Positions 1-6,418 of a DNA stretch of 11,064 nucleotides are shown here, in pieces. The translations under genes were made by a program, and so were the position numbers. Position 1 is the first letter of the stretch, and each line of letters starts with the position of its first letter. A model generated the notes under the pieces. That model was not told the origin of the DNA and made no database searches. It saw only the letters and a list, made by a program, of their open reading frames with translations. This DNA comes from Bacteroidota bacterium (GTDB lineage Bacteria; Zhuqueibacterota; Zhuqueibacteria; Zhuqueibacterales; Geothermadaptataceae): the NCBI GenBank assembly GCA_011375275.1, contig DRLW01000388.1, positions 1 through 11,064 on the forward strand. The letters run 5' to 3'.

Positions 1-138
1 AAACTGAGTTTGAACGGCCCGAACTCGATTATCGGCCGCGGAGTCATCGTGCATGAAAAGGCTGACGATATGACCTCCCAGCCTACAGGCGCAGCAGGTG
101 CCCGCCTCGCATGCGGTGTGATCGGTATCGCCAAGTAA
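1..138 (+). CDS. sodC: Cu,Zn superoxide dismutase, C-terminal fragment (cut by window edge)
   Basis: Only the last 45 codons are in the window; the gene starts upstream. The frame reads from base 1 to a TAA at 136-138. The visible peptide holds the segment VIVHEKADD, whose His is a copper ligand in Cu,Zn SODs. It ends in GARLACGVIGIAK, which carries the active-site Arg and the Cys of the conserved intrasubunit disulfide. The enzyme dismutates superoxide to oxygen and hydrogen peroxide, normally in the periplasm in Gram-negative bacteria. The loop between HEKADD and the Arg is short, as in bacterial rather than animal enzymes. A strong terminator follows 46 bases after the stop, so this gene is probably not co-transcribed with the next one. 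The signal peptide and the other metal ligands lie outside the window and could not be checked. Confidence 0.93.
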   Translation, partial: KLSLNGPNSIIGRGVIVHEKADDMTSQPTGAAGARLACGVIGIAK

Positions 139-184
139 GAGACTCAAGACATGGCCTCGCTTTTTACCGCCATGGTTTCGTTCC

Positions 185-229
185 GAGGGCTGCCCCGCGG
201 GGTGGGCCCCGCGGGGTGGCCCTTTCTCT
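185..229 (+). terminator. Intrinsic terminator of the sodC-type gene
   Basis: A hairpin of 16 pairs (187-202 with 207-222) contains two copies of CCCCGCGGGG (193-202 and 207-216), flanked by GGGC/GCCC and two G-T wobble pairs, with the loop TGGG (203-206). A T-rich tract, TTTCTCT (223-229), follows directly. It sits between the sodC stop and the TPR gene and should separate their transcription. Because each CCCCGCGGGG copy is itself a palindrome, the cruciform would be very stable. Confidence 0.88.
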
Positions 230-257
230 ATCCTCCACCACAGCATAAGTTGCACTC

Positions 258-1250
258 ATGGTCAAATCTACATCACGGTTTGCTGCATGCCTCTTCGCAC
301 TCGCCCTTTTTCCTGCTCTGCCTGGCCTGAGGGCGACAGTAACGGGAGATTCGCTTGCGGCCGGGATCCGCTATTTCGAAAACGGCGCTCTCGACAGTGC
401 GACGACGTTCTTTGAAAACCGTTTGCGGCTGCAGCCGGAAGATGCGCAGGCACATTATTTTCTCGGCAGAATTTCTTTCGCTAAAAACGATCTCGATACA
501 GCGGAAAAACATCTGTTGCACGCCATCCGGCTTGAACCCGGGGATTCACGCTTCCACACCTGGATTGGCACTGTGTATGGTAACAAAATCAACAGTGCCG
601 GCTTCTTCAGCAAGTATGGCATGGCAAAGAAGATCAAATTCCATTTCAGCCGTGCAATCGAACTGGATGCGGATAACCTGGAGGCACGGGAAGGCCTGAT
701 CCTGTTTCTCATGAGGGCGCCGGCCATCGTTGGCGGCAGTATCGACAAGGCGAAAGAACACGCACGCGTTCTGAAAAGCAAAGACCTGCTGCGCGGCTCC
801 CTGAGCATGGCGCGTATCTATGAAAAAGAAAAAAAGTGGCCGCAGGCCGAGGCAGAGTACTCAGCCGCCGTGAAAGAGCTGCCGAACGACGACAAAGCAC
901 GCCTGCAATTCGGCTATTTTTATCAGCGCCAGAAAAAATATGCACAGGCATTTGCCATCTTTGAAGATATGCTCGCCGACAGCCTCAACTCGCGCGCTGC
1001 GCTGTATCAGATCGGCAAAACCGGAGCGCTTTCCGGGCAGAATCTCGACCGGGCCATAGCCTGTTTTCAGCAGTACCTGCAACTGAAACCGGGGGAAGAC
1101 GATCCATCGTGGGCAGATGCACACTGGCGGCTGGGTATGATCTACGAACACCGGCAGCAGTACAAAAAAGCGCGGCAACACTACCGGTCAGCGCTGGCTC
1201 TGGAGCCAGATCACAGACAGGCGCGCGCCGCCATCAAAAAGTTGAAATAA
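258..1250 (+). CDS. Secreted tetratricopeptide-repeat (TPR) protein
   Basis: This 330-residue protein begins with a Sec-type signal peptide: basic start MVKSTSR, hydrophobic residues 8-22, probable cleavage near LRA-TV at 26/27. The rest is TPR-like helical repeats. Recognisable units lie at about 30-61, 64-96, 98-140, 182-212, 215-246, 247-280 and 286-319. Typical TPR residues are visible, such as AHYFLGRISFAKNDLDTAEKH at 65-85 and AHWRLGMIYEHRQQYKKARQHY at 288-309. A non-canonical insertion, APAIVGGSIDKAKEHARVL at 154-172, occurs in secreted TPR proteins of this general style. TPRs mediate protein-protein contacts, so an envelope scaffold or assembly role is possible, but no specific partner can be read from the sequence. 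No good Shine-Dalgarno precedes the ATG; the start is chosen because it gives an intact signal peptide. The gene lies downstream of a terminator and upstream of the nitrite reductase operon on the same strand. Confidence 0.85.
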   Translation: MVKSTSRFAACLFALALFPALPGLRATVTGDSLAAGIRYFENGALDSATTFFENRLRLQPEDAQAHYFLGRISFAKNDLDTAEKHLLHAIRLEPGDSRFHTWIGTVYGNKINSAGFFSKYGMAKKIKFHFSRAIELDADNLEAREGLILFLMRAPAIVGGSIDKAKEHARVLKSKDLLRGSLSMARIYEKEKKWPQAEAEYSAAVKELPNDDKARLQFGYFYQRQKKYAQAFAIFEDMLADSLNSRAALYQIGKTGALSGQNLDRAIACFQQYLQLKPGEDDPSWADAHWRLGMIYEHRQQYKKARQHYRSALALEPDHRQARAAIKKLK

Positions 1251-1330
1251 GCTGCGATTGCAACGTTTTTTACCGTCTGACTCGTTCTCTCATGTGAGTA
1301 TTCTGCACATGACCCAAATAACATAGCAGG

Positions 1331-1364
1331 CGTGATGTGCGCAGAGGATACGCATAGCATCACG
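1331..1364. repeat. Hairpin in nirK upstream region (I)
   Basis: The arms CGTGATG (1331-1337) and CATCACG (1358-1364) pair perfectly. An inner pair TGCG/CGCA (1338-1341 and 1351-1354) adds to the stem, leaving a 3-base bulge TAG (1355-1357) and a 9-base loop. No T-run follows, so it is not a clear terminator for the TPR gene. It could be an operator, an mRNA structure or part of a dispersed repeat. Confidence 0.5.
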
Positions 1365-1370
1365 GGCCCT

Positions 1371-1407
1371 GTGATCCCTGGCTGTCTCCACGACAGTCAG
1401 GAGTCAC
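1371..1407. repeat. Long imperfect hairpin in nirK upstream region (II)
   Basis: Arms at 1371-1386 and 1392-1407 form a 16-position stem with the loop TCCAC. All positions are Watson-Crick except two G-T wobbles and one C-A mismatch. The inner ten positions pair CCTGGCTGTC with GACAGTCAGG. No T-tract follows, so I do not call a classical terminator. It lies 112 bases before the nirK start and upstream of the proposed promoter. It may be a Rho-independent-like end for the TPR transcript, a regulator-binding dyad or a repeat element. Confidence 0.55.
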
Positions 1408-1423
1408 CGCCTGTTAACCCATT

Positions 1424-1434
1424 GCAAGATTTGC
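1424..1434. promoter_or_regulatory. Candidate operator dyad upstream of nirK
   Basis: GCAA-GAT-TTGC is a perfect short dyad inside the 16-base string TTGCAAGATTTGCGAA. Its centre (1429) lies about 45 bases before the transcription start implied by the proposed promoter. That is roughly where class II activators of the CRP/FNR family bind. Denitrification genes are commonly controlled by such regulators (FNR, NnrR, DNR), whose consensus is TTGAT-N4-ATCAA. This site does not match that consensus closely, so assignment to a particular regulator is speculative. Confidence 0.25.
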
Positions 1435-1438
1435 GAAT

Positions 1439-1467
1439 TTTTCAGACCAGAAACGACATGCTATAGT
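1439..1467 (+). promoter_or_regulatory. Candidate sigma-70-type promoter of the nirK operon
   Basis: A -35-like TTTTCA (1439-1444) and a -10-like TATAGT (1462-1467) are separated by 17 bases. The -10 element matches 5 of 6 consensus bases and the -35 matches 4 of 6. Transcription would start near 1474, giving a leader of about 45 bases ahead of the nirK start. The local AT-rich stretch contrasts with the GC-rich surroundings. The weak -35 fits a promoter that needs an activator. This is pattern matching only. Confidence 0.4.
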
Positions 1468-1518
1468 ATAAGTCAACCATGTGGTAGCTACGAACACTAA
1501 CAATGAGGAGGAAAACAG

Positions 1519-2961
1519 ATGCACAAGAGAACCTCACAAACGATGCGGTTAAGCAAGTTTATTTCACTGGCGCTCGCCGCCATGCTCGCGTCCTGCGCCC
1601 AACCCGCCACGGACCCGACGACAATTCCGGTTTCCGGTGAGATGGTGGCCGAGCTGACCTCGCCACCCATTGTACCGGCTCCTGTCGGCAGCCGTAAGGC
1701 GACAAAACTCAAGGTCGAGATGGAGATCGTCGAAAAGGAGGCGGAAATGGCCGACGGCGTCCGGTATATTTACTGGACTTTCGGCGGCAGTGTCCCGGGC
1801 AAGTTCATCAGAACCCGTATCGGGGATGAAGTTGCGTTTACCCTGAAAAACCACCCTGACAACAAATTACCCCACAATATCGACCTGCACGCCGTGACCG
1901 GGCCCGGCGGCGGGGCTACGTCTTCTTTTGTCGCACCCGGCCACCAGATTACCTTTTCCTTCAAAACTCTGAATCCCGGGCTGTATGTGTACCACTGCGC
2001 AACCGCTCCTGTGGGCATGCATATCGCCAACGGTATGTATGGCTTGATTCTGGTCGAGCCAGAAGGCGGCTTGCCCAAAGTGGACCGGGAATACTACATC
2101 ATGCAGGGTGACTTTTACACAAAAGGAGAAAACGGCCAGCCGGGATTGCAGCCCTTTGACATGGCCAAGGCCATCGACGAGGACGCAGACTACGTTGTCT
2201 TCAACGGGCGTGTCGGCTCCCTGACCGGCGATAATGCCATCACTGCCAATGTCGGCGAGACGGTACGGCTTTTTGTCGGCAATGGCGGCCCCAACCTGGT
2301 TTCCTCGTTCCATGTCATCGGTGAAATTTTCGACAAGGTCCATATCGAGGGTGGCAGCGTCATCAACGAGAATGTACAGACGACGCTGATCCCCGCGGGC
2401 GGGGCTGCGATCGTGGAGTTCAAAGTCGAAGTCCCGGGGACTTTCATTCTCGTCGATCACTCGATTTTCCGCGCTTTCAACAAAGGTGCGCTCGGCATGC
2501 TGAAAGTTCAGGGCGAGGAAAACAAAACAGTGTACTCCGGCAAACAGCAGGAAGGTATTTATCATCCTGAGGGCGGTACGATTCAGAAAATGCCCGGGGA
2601 AGCACCCGCTGCACGCAAAGCATCGTCAGTCGCGGAACGAATTGAGTTCGGCAAACAGGTTTATTCCAAAACCTGCTTCGCCTGCCATCAGCCCGACGGG
2701 CAGGGCATCCCCAGTGCCTTCCCGCCGCTGGCCAATTCTGACTATCTCAATGCTGATGTCAAACGGGCCATCAAGATCGTCATCGAGGGCAAAACCGGCG
2801 AAATCATCGTCAACGGCAAAAAATACAACAGCGTGATGACGGCACAAGCCCTGACAGATGAAGAGATCGCCAATGTCCTCACTTATGTCTATCATAGCTG
2901 GGGAAACAACAAAACCGTCGTCACTCCAAAGATGGTAGCCAGAGTGCGGAGTGGCCACTGA
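1519..2961 (+). CDS. nirK: Copper-containing nitrite reductase (AniA-type) with fused C-terminal cytochrome c domain
   Basis: This 480-residue protein reduces nitrite to nitric oxide in the periplasm. The N-terminus is a lipoprotein signal with lipobox LASC (Cys26), as in neisserial AniA. Two cupredoxin domains span about 62-332. Type 1 copper ligands are His119, Cys160, His168 and Met173; type 2 ligands are His124, His159 and His314. The catalytic pair is Asp122 and His265. After a low-complexity linker (about 333-372) comes a class I cytochrome c domain. It has heme motif CFACH (386-390) and a probable axial Met440, so electrons can reach the type 1 copper within one chain, as in the three-domain Ralstonia pickettii enzyme. 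A strong ribosome site, GAGGAGG (1505-1511), lies seven bases before the ATG. The stop overlaps the next start by one base, suggesting translational coupling. The wording around the copper sites is extremely AniA-like. Confidence 0.97.
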   Translation: MHKRTSQTMRLSKFISLALAAMLASCAQPATDPTTIPVSGEMVAELTSPPIVPAPVGSRKATKLKVEMEIVEKEAEMADGVRYIYWTFGGSVPGKFIRTRIGDEVAFTLKNHPDNKLPHNIDLHAVTGPGGGATSSFVAPGHQITFSFKTLNPGLYVYHCATAPVGMHIANGMYGLILVEPEGGLPKVDREYYIMQGDFYTKGENGQPGLQPFDMAKAIDEDADYVVFNGRVGSLTGDNAITANVGETVRLFVGNGGPNLVSSFHVIGEIFDKVHIEGGSVINENVQTTLIPAGGAAIVEFKVEVPGTFILVDHSIFRAFNKGALGMLKVQGEENKTVYSGKQQEGIYHPEGGTIQKMPGEAPAARKASSVAERIEFGKQVYSKTCFACHQPDGQGIPSAFPPLANSDYLNADVKRAIKIVIEGKTGEIIVNGKKYNSVMTAQALTDEEIANVLTYVYHSWGNNKTVVTPKMVARVRSGH

Positions 2962-3737
2962 TGACACGCACCTGCCTTCTGCTTGTGAGCTGGCTGGCCA
3001 TGTCTGCCGGGCCGGCCAGCGGGCAGAGCAGTACAGAAATGCAAAAAATTACCGGGGGGACGTTTGTCCCCCTTTATGGTGCTGACTCTGCCGAAGTTCA
3101 CATCGACGACTTCTATCTCGATGTTTATCCTGTCACCAATGCGCAGTTTGTCGATTTTGTGCGTTCATACCCGAACTGGCGGCGCTCGCAGGTGATCCGC
3201 TTATTCGCAGACCAGAACTACCTGCGAACCTGGGCAGACGACACCACCCTCGGCGCCGGCATGCTGCCCCGGGCGCCGGTCACCTACGTTTCGTGGTTCG
3301 CGGCCAAAGCCTACTGTGAATGCCTCGGCAAACGCCTGCCGACGATGGATGAGTGGGAATACGTGGCCATGGCTGATGAAAAACAAAAAGATGCACGGGC
3401 AGACAGCCTTTTCAACCAGCGAATCATTTCCGGCTACGAGACCCCGGATACACACATCCAGCCTGTGGGCAGCACGTACAGGAACTTCTGGGGAATCTAC
3501 GACATGCATGGGTTGATCTGGGAGTGGACCAGCGATTTCAACTCCGTGCTGATCTCCGGGGAATCACGCAAAGACGGTGATACAGACAGGAATTTGTTCT
3601 GCGCAGCCGGTTCGGTCAATGCCACGGATTTGATGAACTATGCTGCTTTCATGCGCTATGCTCTGCGCGGCAGCATCAAAGCCCGCTACAGCCTGAGGTC
3701 CCTCGGCTTCAGATGCGCAAAAGATGTGAGTGAGTGA
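2961..3737 (+). CDS. nirV: NirV-like protein, formylglycine-generating-enzyme (SUMF1) fold
   Basis: The 258-residue product has a signal peptide (hydrophobic residues 5-16, probable cleavage after ASG at 21). A single FGE-sulfatase domain follows. Family hallmarks are GGTF (32-35), YPVTNAQF (56-63), PVTYVSWFAAKAYC (106-119), GKRLPTMDEWEY (123-134), NFWGIYDMHGLIWEW (175-189), RYALRGS (232-238) and the terminal LGFRC (248-252). NirV proteins of this fold are known to lie just downstream of nirK in several denitrifiers, but their biochemical role is not established. The paired catalytic cysteines of true formylglycine-generating enzymes, expected near 218-232, appear to be absent; the Cys residues there are Cys214 and Cys252. 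Sulfatase activation is therefore unlikely. A GGAG (2948-2951) inside nirK supports the start, which overlaps the nirK stop. The last codons and stop lie in the (GTGA)n repeat. A periplasmic accessory role in nitrite reductase assembly is inferred from position. Confidence 0.88.
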   Translation: MTRTCLLLVSWLAMSAGPASGQSSTEMQKITGGTFVPLYGADSAEVHIDDFYLDVYPVTNAQFVDFVRSYPNWRRSQVIRLFADQNYLRTWADDTTLGAGMLPRAPVTYVSWFAAKAYCECLGKRLPTMDEWEYVAMADEKQKDARADSLFNQRIISGYETPDTHIQPVGSTYRNFWGIYDMHGLIWEWTSDFNSVLISGESRKDGDTDRNLFCAAGSVNATDLMNYAAFMRYALRGSIKARYSLRSLGFRCAKDVSE

Positions 3738-3756
3738 GTGAGTGAGTGAGTGAGTG
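3726..3756. repeat. Tetranucleotide tandem repeat (GTGA)n at the nirV/sco junction
   Basis: The 31 bases are 7.75 uninterrupted copies of GTGA. The repeat encodes the last codons and stop of nirV (TGA at 3735-3737). It runs to 8 bases before the preferred ATG of the next gene, followed by an A7 run (3758-3764). Every frame of the unit contains a TGA every 12 bases, so a change in copy number would leave both proteins intact. It would change the distance between the nirV stop and the downstream start. The unit also supplies several GTG codons and GAG-type weak Shine-Dalgarno bases. Such repeats can vary by slipped-strand mispairing. Confidence 0.95.
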
Positions 3757-3763
3757 CAAAAAA

Positions 3764-4480
3764 ATGAGAAAAGCCCATATTACGATGCTATTTCTGCTCG
3801 CCGGCCTGCTCCTGGCAGCAGCCTGCGGGCAAAGCCAGAAAAACGCTGCGCCGACCCTCTACCAGTGCCCGATGAAATGCGAAGGGGGGAAAACCTATCC
3901 CCGGCAGATCAACTGTCCTGTCTGCAACATGAAGCTGCAACCCCTTACTGATGGCCCGGAGAAAAAGGCCAACACGGCTGAAATACCCGAGCTCTCCATT
4001 TTCCATCTCTCCTCTGAGTGGCATACTCAGGCCGGTGATACAGTCACGTTCCGGGATTTCCAGGGGGATATTCTCGTCGTGGTCATGATCTATACCTCAT
4101 GCAAATCAGCCTGCCCGCGACTGGTCGCAGATATGCGCAACATCCATCAAAAAGTTGGCCGGGCGGATGGGATCAAATATATCTTTGTCAGCATCGATCC
4201 TGAGACAGACACACCTGATCGTCTGAAAGAATTTGCCCGAAAAAATCTGCTGGAGAGTGATGAGTGGGTTTTCCTGCACGGTTCAACCGATGACGTGCGC
4301 GAGTTCTCCAATGTAGTCGCGGTAAAATACAAAAAAATCTCCCCTATCGATTTTTCTCATTCGAACATCATCAGCGTCTTTGATCGCAATGGTGTGCTTT
4401 ATTATCAGCAGGAGGGTTTGGGCGTGGATAACAAAGAAATCGTGGCAAAAATCAAGGCTTTGCGCGAGCGCGGTCGCTGA
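3764..4480 (+). CDS. SCO1/SenC-family copper chaperone lipoprotein with N-terminal heavy-metal-binding domain
   Basis: The 238-residue protein has a lipoprotein signal with lipobox LAAAC (Cys21). Next is a small metal-binding module with YQCPMKC (33-39) and CPVCNM (51-56), the pattern of heavy-metal-binding domains found in copper efflux proteins. A thioredoxin-fold SCO domain follows, with the copper-binding CKSAC (Cys113, Cys117), DPETDTP (145-151) and the distal His199. SCO proteins deliver or reduce copper for cuproenzyme centres, classically CuA of cytochrome oxidase. Next to nirK, a role in loading nitrite reductase copper is a reasonable inference. The ATG at 3764 gives a standard lipoprotein leader. 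A GTG at 3746 inside the tandem repeat is in frame and would add six residues (MSECKK), but it has no better ribosome site. No strong Shine-Dalgarno is visible, so translation may depend on coupling to nirV. This is probably the last gene of the operon. Confidence 0.93.
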   Translation: MRKAHITMLFLLAGLLLAAACGQSQKNAAPTLYQCPMKCEGGKTYPRQINCPVCNMKLQPLTDGPEKKANTAEIPELSIFHLSSEWHTQAGDTVTFRDFQGDILVVVMIYTSCKSACPRLVADMRNIHQKVGRADGIKYIFVSIDPETDTPDRLKEFARKNLLESDEWVFLHGSTDDVREFSNVVAVKYKKISPIDFSHSNIISVFDRNGVLYYQQEGLGVDNKEIVAKIKALRERGR

Positions 4481-4487
4481 ACCGCGC
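4468..4487. terminator. Hairpin at the convergent gene junction, possible terminator
   Basis: GCGCGGT (4468-4474) and ACCGCGC (4481-4487) form a perfect 7-pair GC-rich stem around the loop CGCTGA, which includes the stop codon of the SCO-like gene. The next gene converges from the right and ends 20 bases beyond the stop. No T-run follows on either strand, so termination here is uncertain. Confidence 0.35.
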
Positions 4488-4500
4488 CCGCCTGGCCGGT

Positions 4501-6183
4501 CTATTCCCGCCTGAGCGCGGCCTTGCGCATTTTATCCTTCTCCGCCTCATCTGCTCTGTAATTATACTCGTACACCGCTCCTTCCCAATCCCCATAAACC
4601 GGGTTCGGCAACACGATAAAACGGGAGCCAAACTCCTGCTGCAGCTCATCCACGAGCCGGGATCGCTCAGACATGGTCTTCTTTTCAAAAACATGGGCAA
4701 AATCAGCCAGGTTATCACCCATGAGCAGAACGATCTCATGAGTTGCGCGGATCGCCTGCCGCCGCTTTTCTTTGCTGGAGGTATCTGTGCGCAGAAAAAG
4801 GTGCGCAGCCTCGGCTTGCGGGAAACCGGCTGACTGCAAATTTTCCAGCGTTGCCCGGGTTTCGGCAACACGGCGGTTGGAGACATAAAACACATCCACG
4901 CCGGCAGCAACAGCTTCCTGCAAAAACGCGACAGCGCCGGGCAATGCCTGCGCACGCGCCTTATCCGTCCACTGCTTCCAACCGGCTGGATAGCGCTGAT
5001 TCATGAAAATCTGCCTGGTCGCGTAGGGGCTGTTATCGAGTATGGTTTCATCGATATCCACGATCACGGCCCGCTTTTTCTGTGCCGGCTTGCTCAGGGC
5101 AGCGCGCAGCCTTTCGCGGGCCATGTTGTAGGCCTGGTAGTACAGAGCACGTGTCTCCGCAGCAGTCTGCACCCACAGATTGGCCATAACGAGGTGCTCA
5201 TTATCATGCACCTCAGGCCGCATCAGGGCACGCCACAGGGAGGGGAGATGCTCGTCATCCGTGCCGATACTCAGGACCGCACCGGGGATAGCTTCCGGGG
5301 CTTCCGCCAGCGCCTCCACTTTGATACCATCAAGCCGCCAGAGCAGCTCAGCCCGATCTGCACTGACAGAGATAGAATCGCCGTGCAGAATCAGCTCGCC
5401 GGCGCGGTAAATGACCGAGGCAAAGGGCCCGCTGTCCCCCCGGTCATTCGTGGCTACGCACCAGATTTCCGCTCTCGTGCCTTCTGTATCCCATTGCAGA
5501 AAAATATCTCCTGCGCCGCGGGTGCCAAAGTATCGGTAGCCGGGCGAGAGCGGGGTCTTGCCTGACTGCTGGAAACGCACTCTGTCTGTGTCAAGGCCTG
5601 TCAACTCTCCCCACACCAGCTCCGCCCCCTGCTCATTGCTGCCGCGCCGGGCCAGCAGCAGACCGATACGGGAACGGCCGAAGGAGAAAGCAGCTATGCC
5701 CTCAATCTGCTGTCCGGATGGCGTGGTGTATTCATGATCAACAGCGCGAAAGGGCCGGAACATAGCGAGGAACTGAGCGTGAAGCTGGCCATCTTTTTCG
5801 ATGAGTTTGAGATAAAAAATCCGGCCGAACCGGCCTTTGTAGTATCCGCTCTCAGCCACGAGCACCTGATCCGGCTTGCCCGGAATTGCCGTCACAGCCT
5901 CGATATCGCTGGGCACAGGTTCCTCCTCAGGCCAGCCATGGATCGTCAGCGGCTGGTAGGCGATGGCCTGGCCTGGGGCAGCCGCCGGAGCGACTCGCAC
6001 GACACCCAGTTGCGGCTGCTCAACTTTGTGTGCCTTCTGGTCATTAGCCACGAGATAGGTGTTTTCGTCGATTTTTGCCATGCCGCTGATATCGCGCATG
6101 GGCACCACGCGCTTCTGCCCTGCACAGCCCACAGCAAGAACGGCAGACAGCAGCGCCATAACAGATAGGATCTCTTTTTTCAT
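4501..6183 (-). CDS. Lipoprotein fusing a propeller-like N-terminal domain to a class C (e(P4)-type) acid phosphatase
   Basis: The 560-residue product starts with a lipoprotein signal (MKKEILSVMALL..., Cys20). Residues about 25-320 form a beta-rich region with ISGMA, DIEAV (93-97), AESGYYKGRFGRIFYL and EGIAAF motifs. These recall propeller proteins of the SdiA-regulated or phytase-like kind, but I cannot name the family with confidence. Residues about 325-540 match class C acid phosphatases (HAD subfamily IIIB). They show WVQTAAETRALYYQAYN, nucleophile motif DIDET (Asp376, Asp378), SNR (435-437), Lys471 or Lys473 of SSKEKRR, and GDNLADF (Asp490, Asp494). They end with NPVYGDWEGAVYEY. Such enzymes dephosphorylate nucleotides and small phosphomonoesters at the outer membrane. 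Stand-alone members are about 250-280 residues, so this one is twice the usual size. The reading frame extends to a TTG at 6195. GGAG (complement of 6190-6193) sits six bases before the ATG at 6183, which I therefore choose. Substrate is not readable from sequence. Confidence 0.9.
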   Translation of the reverse strand: MKKEILSVMALLSAVLAVGCAGQKRVVPMRDISGMAKIDENTYLVANDQKAHKVEQPQLGVVRVAPAAAPGQAIAYQPLTIHGWPEEEPVPSDIEAVTAIPGKPDQVLVAESGYYKGRFGRIFYLKLIEKDGQLHAQFLAMFRPFRAVDHEYTTPSGQQIEGIAAFSFGRSRIGLLLARRGSNEQGAELVWGELTGLDTDRVRFQQSGKTPLSPGYRYFGTRGAGDIFLQWDTEGTRAEIWCVATNDRGDSGPFASVIYRAGELILHGDSISVSADRAELLWRLDGIKVEALAEAPEAIPGAVLSIGTDDEHLPSLWRALMRPEVHDNEHLVMANLWVQTAAETRALYYQAYNMARERLRAALSKPAQKKRAVIVDIDETILDNSPYATRQIFMNQRYPAGWKQWTDKARAQALPGAVAFLQEAVAAGVDVFYVSNRRVAETRATLENLQSAGFPQAEAAHLFLRTDTSSKEKRRQAIRATHEIVLLMGDNLADFAHVFEKKTMSERSRLVDELQQEFGSRFIVLPNPVYGDWEGAVYEYNYRADEAEKDKMRKAALRRE

Positions 6184-6189
6184 ATTTTT

Positions 6190-6193
6190 CTCC
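6190..6193 (-). promoter_or_regulatory. Ribosome binding site fixing the start of the phosphatase-fusion gene
   Basis: GGAG on the minus strand is spaced six bases from the ATG at 6183-6181. The alternative upstream TTG (6195-6193) overlaps this site and so cannot use it. Confidence 0.7.
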
Positions 6194-6233
6194 AAACAGG
6201 GTAGATGTCTGCCGCCGATACGCAGCGCGGGGC

Positions 6234-6340
6234 GATAAACACGATTTTCAGCGCGTCACTTTACCGGGGCTATGCGGCGCAGACATATCTCTCCGTTCGC
6301 ACGGGCCGCTTGAGGCCACAGGCTGTCCGCCGTGTTTATC
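6234..6340. repeat. Long-distance inverted repeat upstream of the phosphatase-fusion gene
   Basis: GATAAACACG (6234-6243) and its exact reverse complement CGTGTTTATC (6331-6340) are 87 bases apart in the 235-base gap between the dehydrogenase stop and the phosphatase start. A shorter CCCCT/AGGGG-type pairing lies near 6341-6363. The gap has no other recognised feature, and no reading frame in it looks real. The two half-sites could bind a regulator that loops the DNA, or the match may be chance. Confidence 0.35.
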
Positions 6341-6418
6341 CCCTTTTGCAGAACAGAGGGGTTTCGCTTTTTCCGCCTTTTCATCACAGGCAGGAGCGAG
6401 AGCGTGACTATGGATTGT

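Noticed and set aside
1327..1337. CAGGCGTGATG also occurs inverted at 10690-10700
   Set aside because: It is a shared 11-mer in two intergenic regions with no similarity beyond it. It could be a repeat remnant but is too short to claim.
1867..2565. 232-codon open frame on the minus strand opposite nirK
   Set aside because: It lies wholly inside nirK, whose copper ligands and heme motif are intact. The antisense product shows no domain or signal and is a frame shadow.
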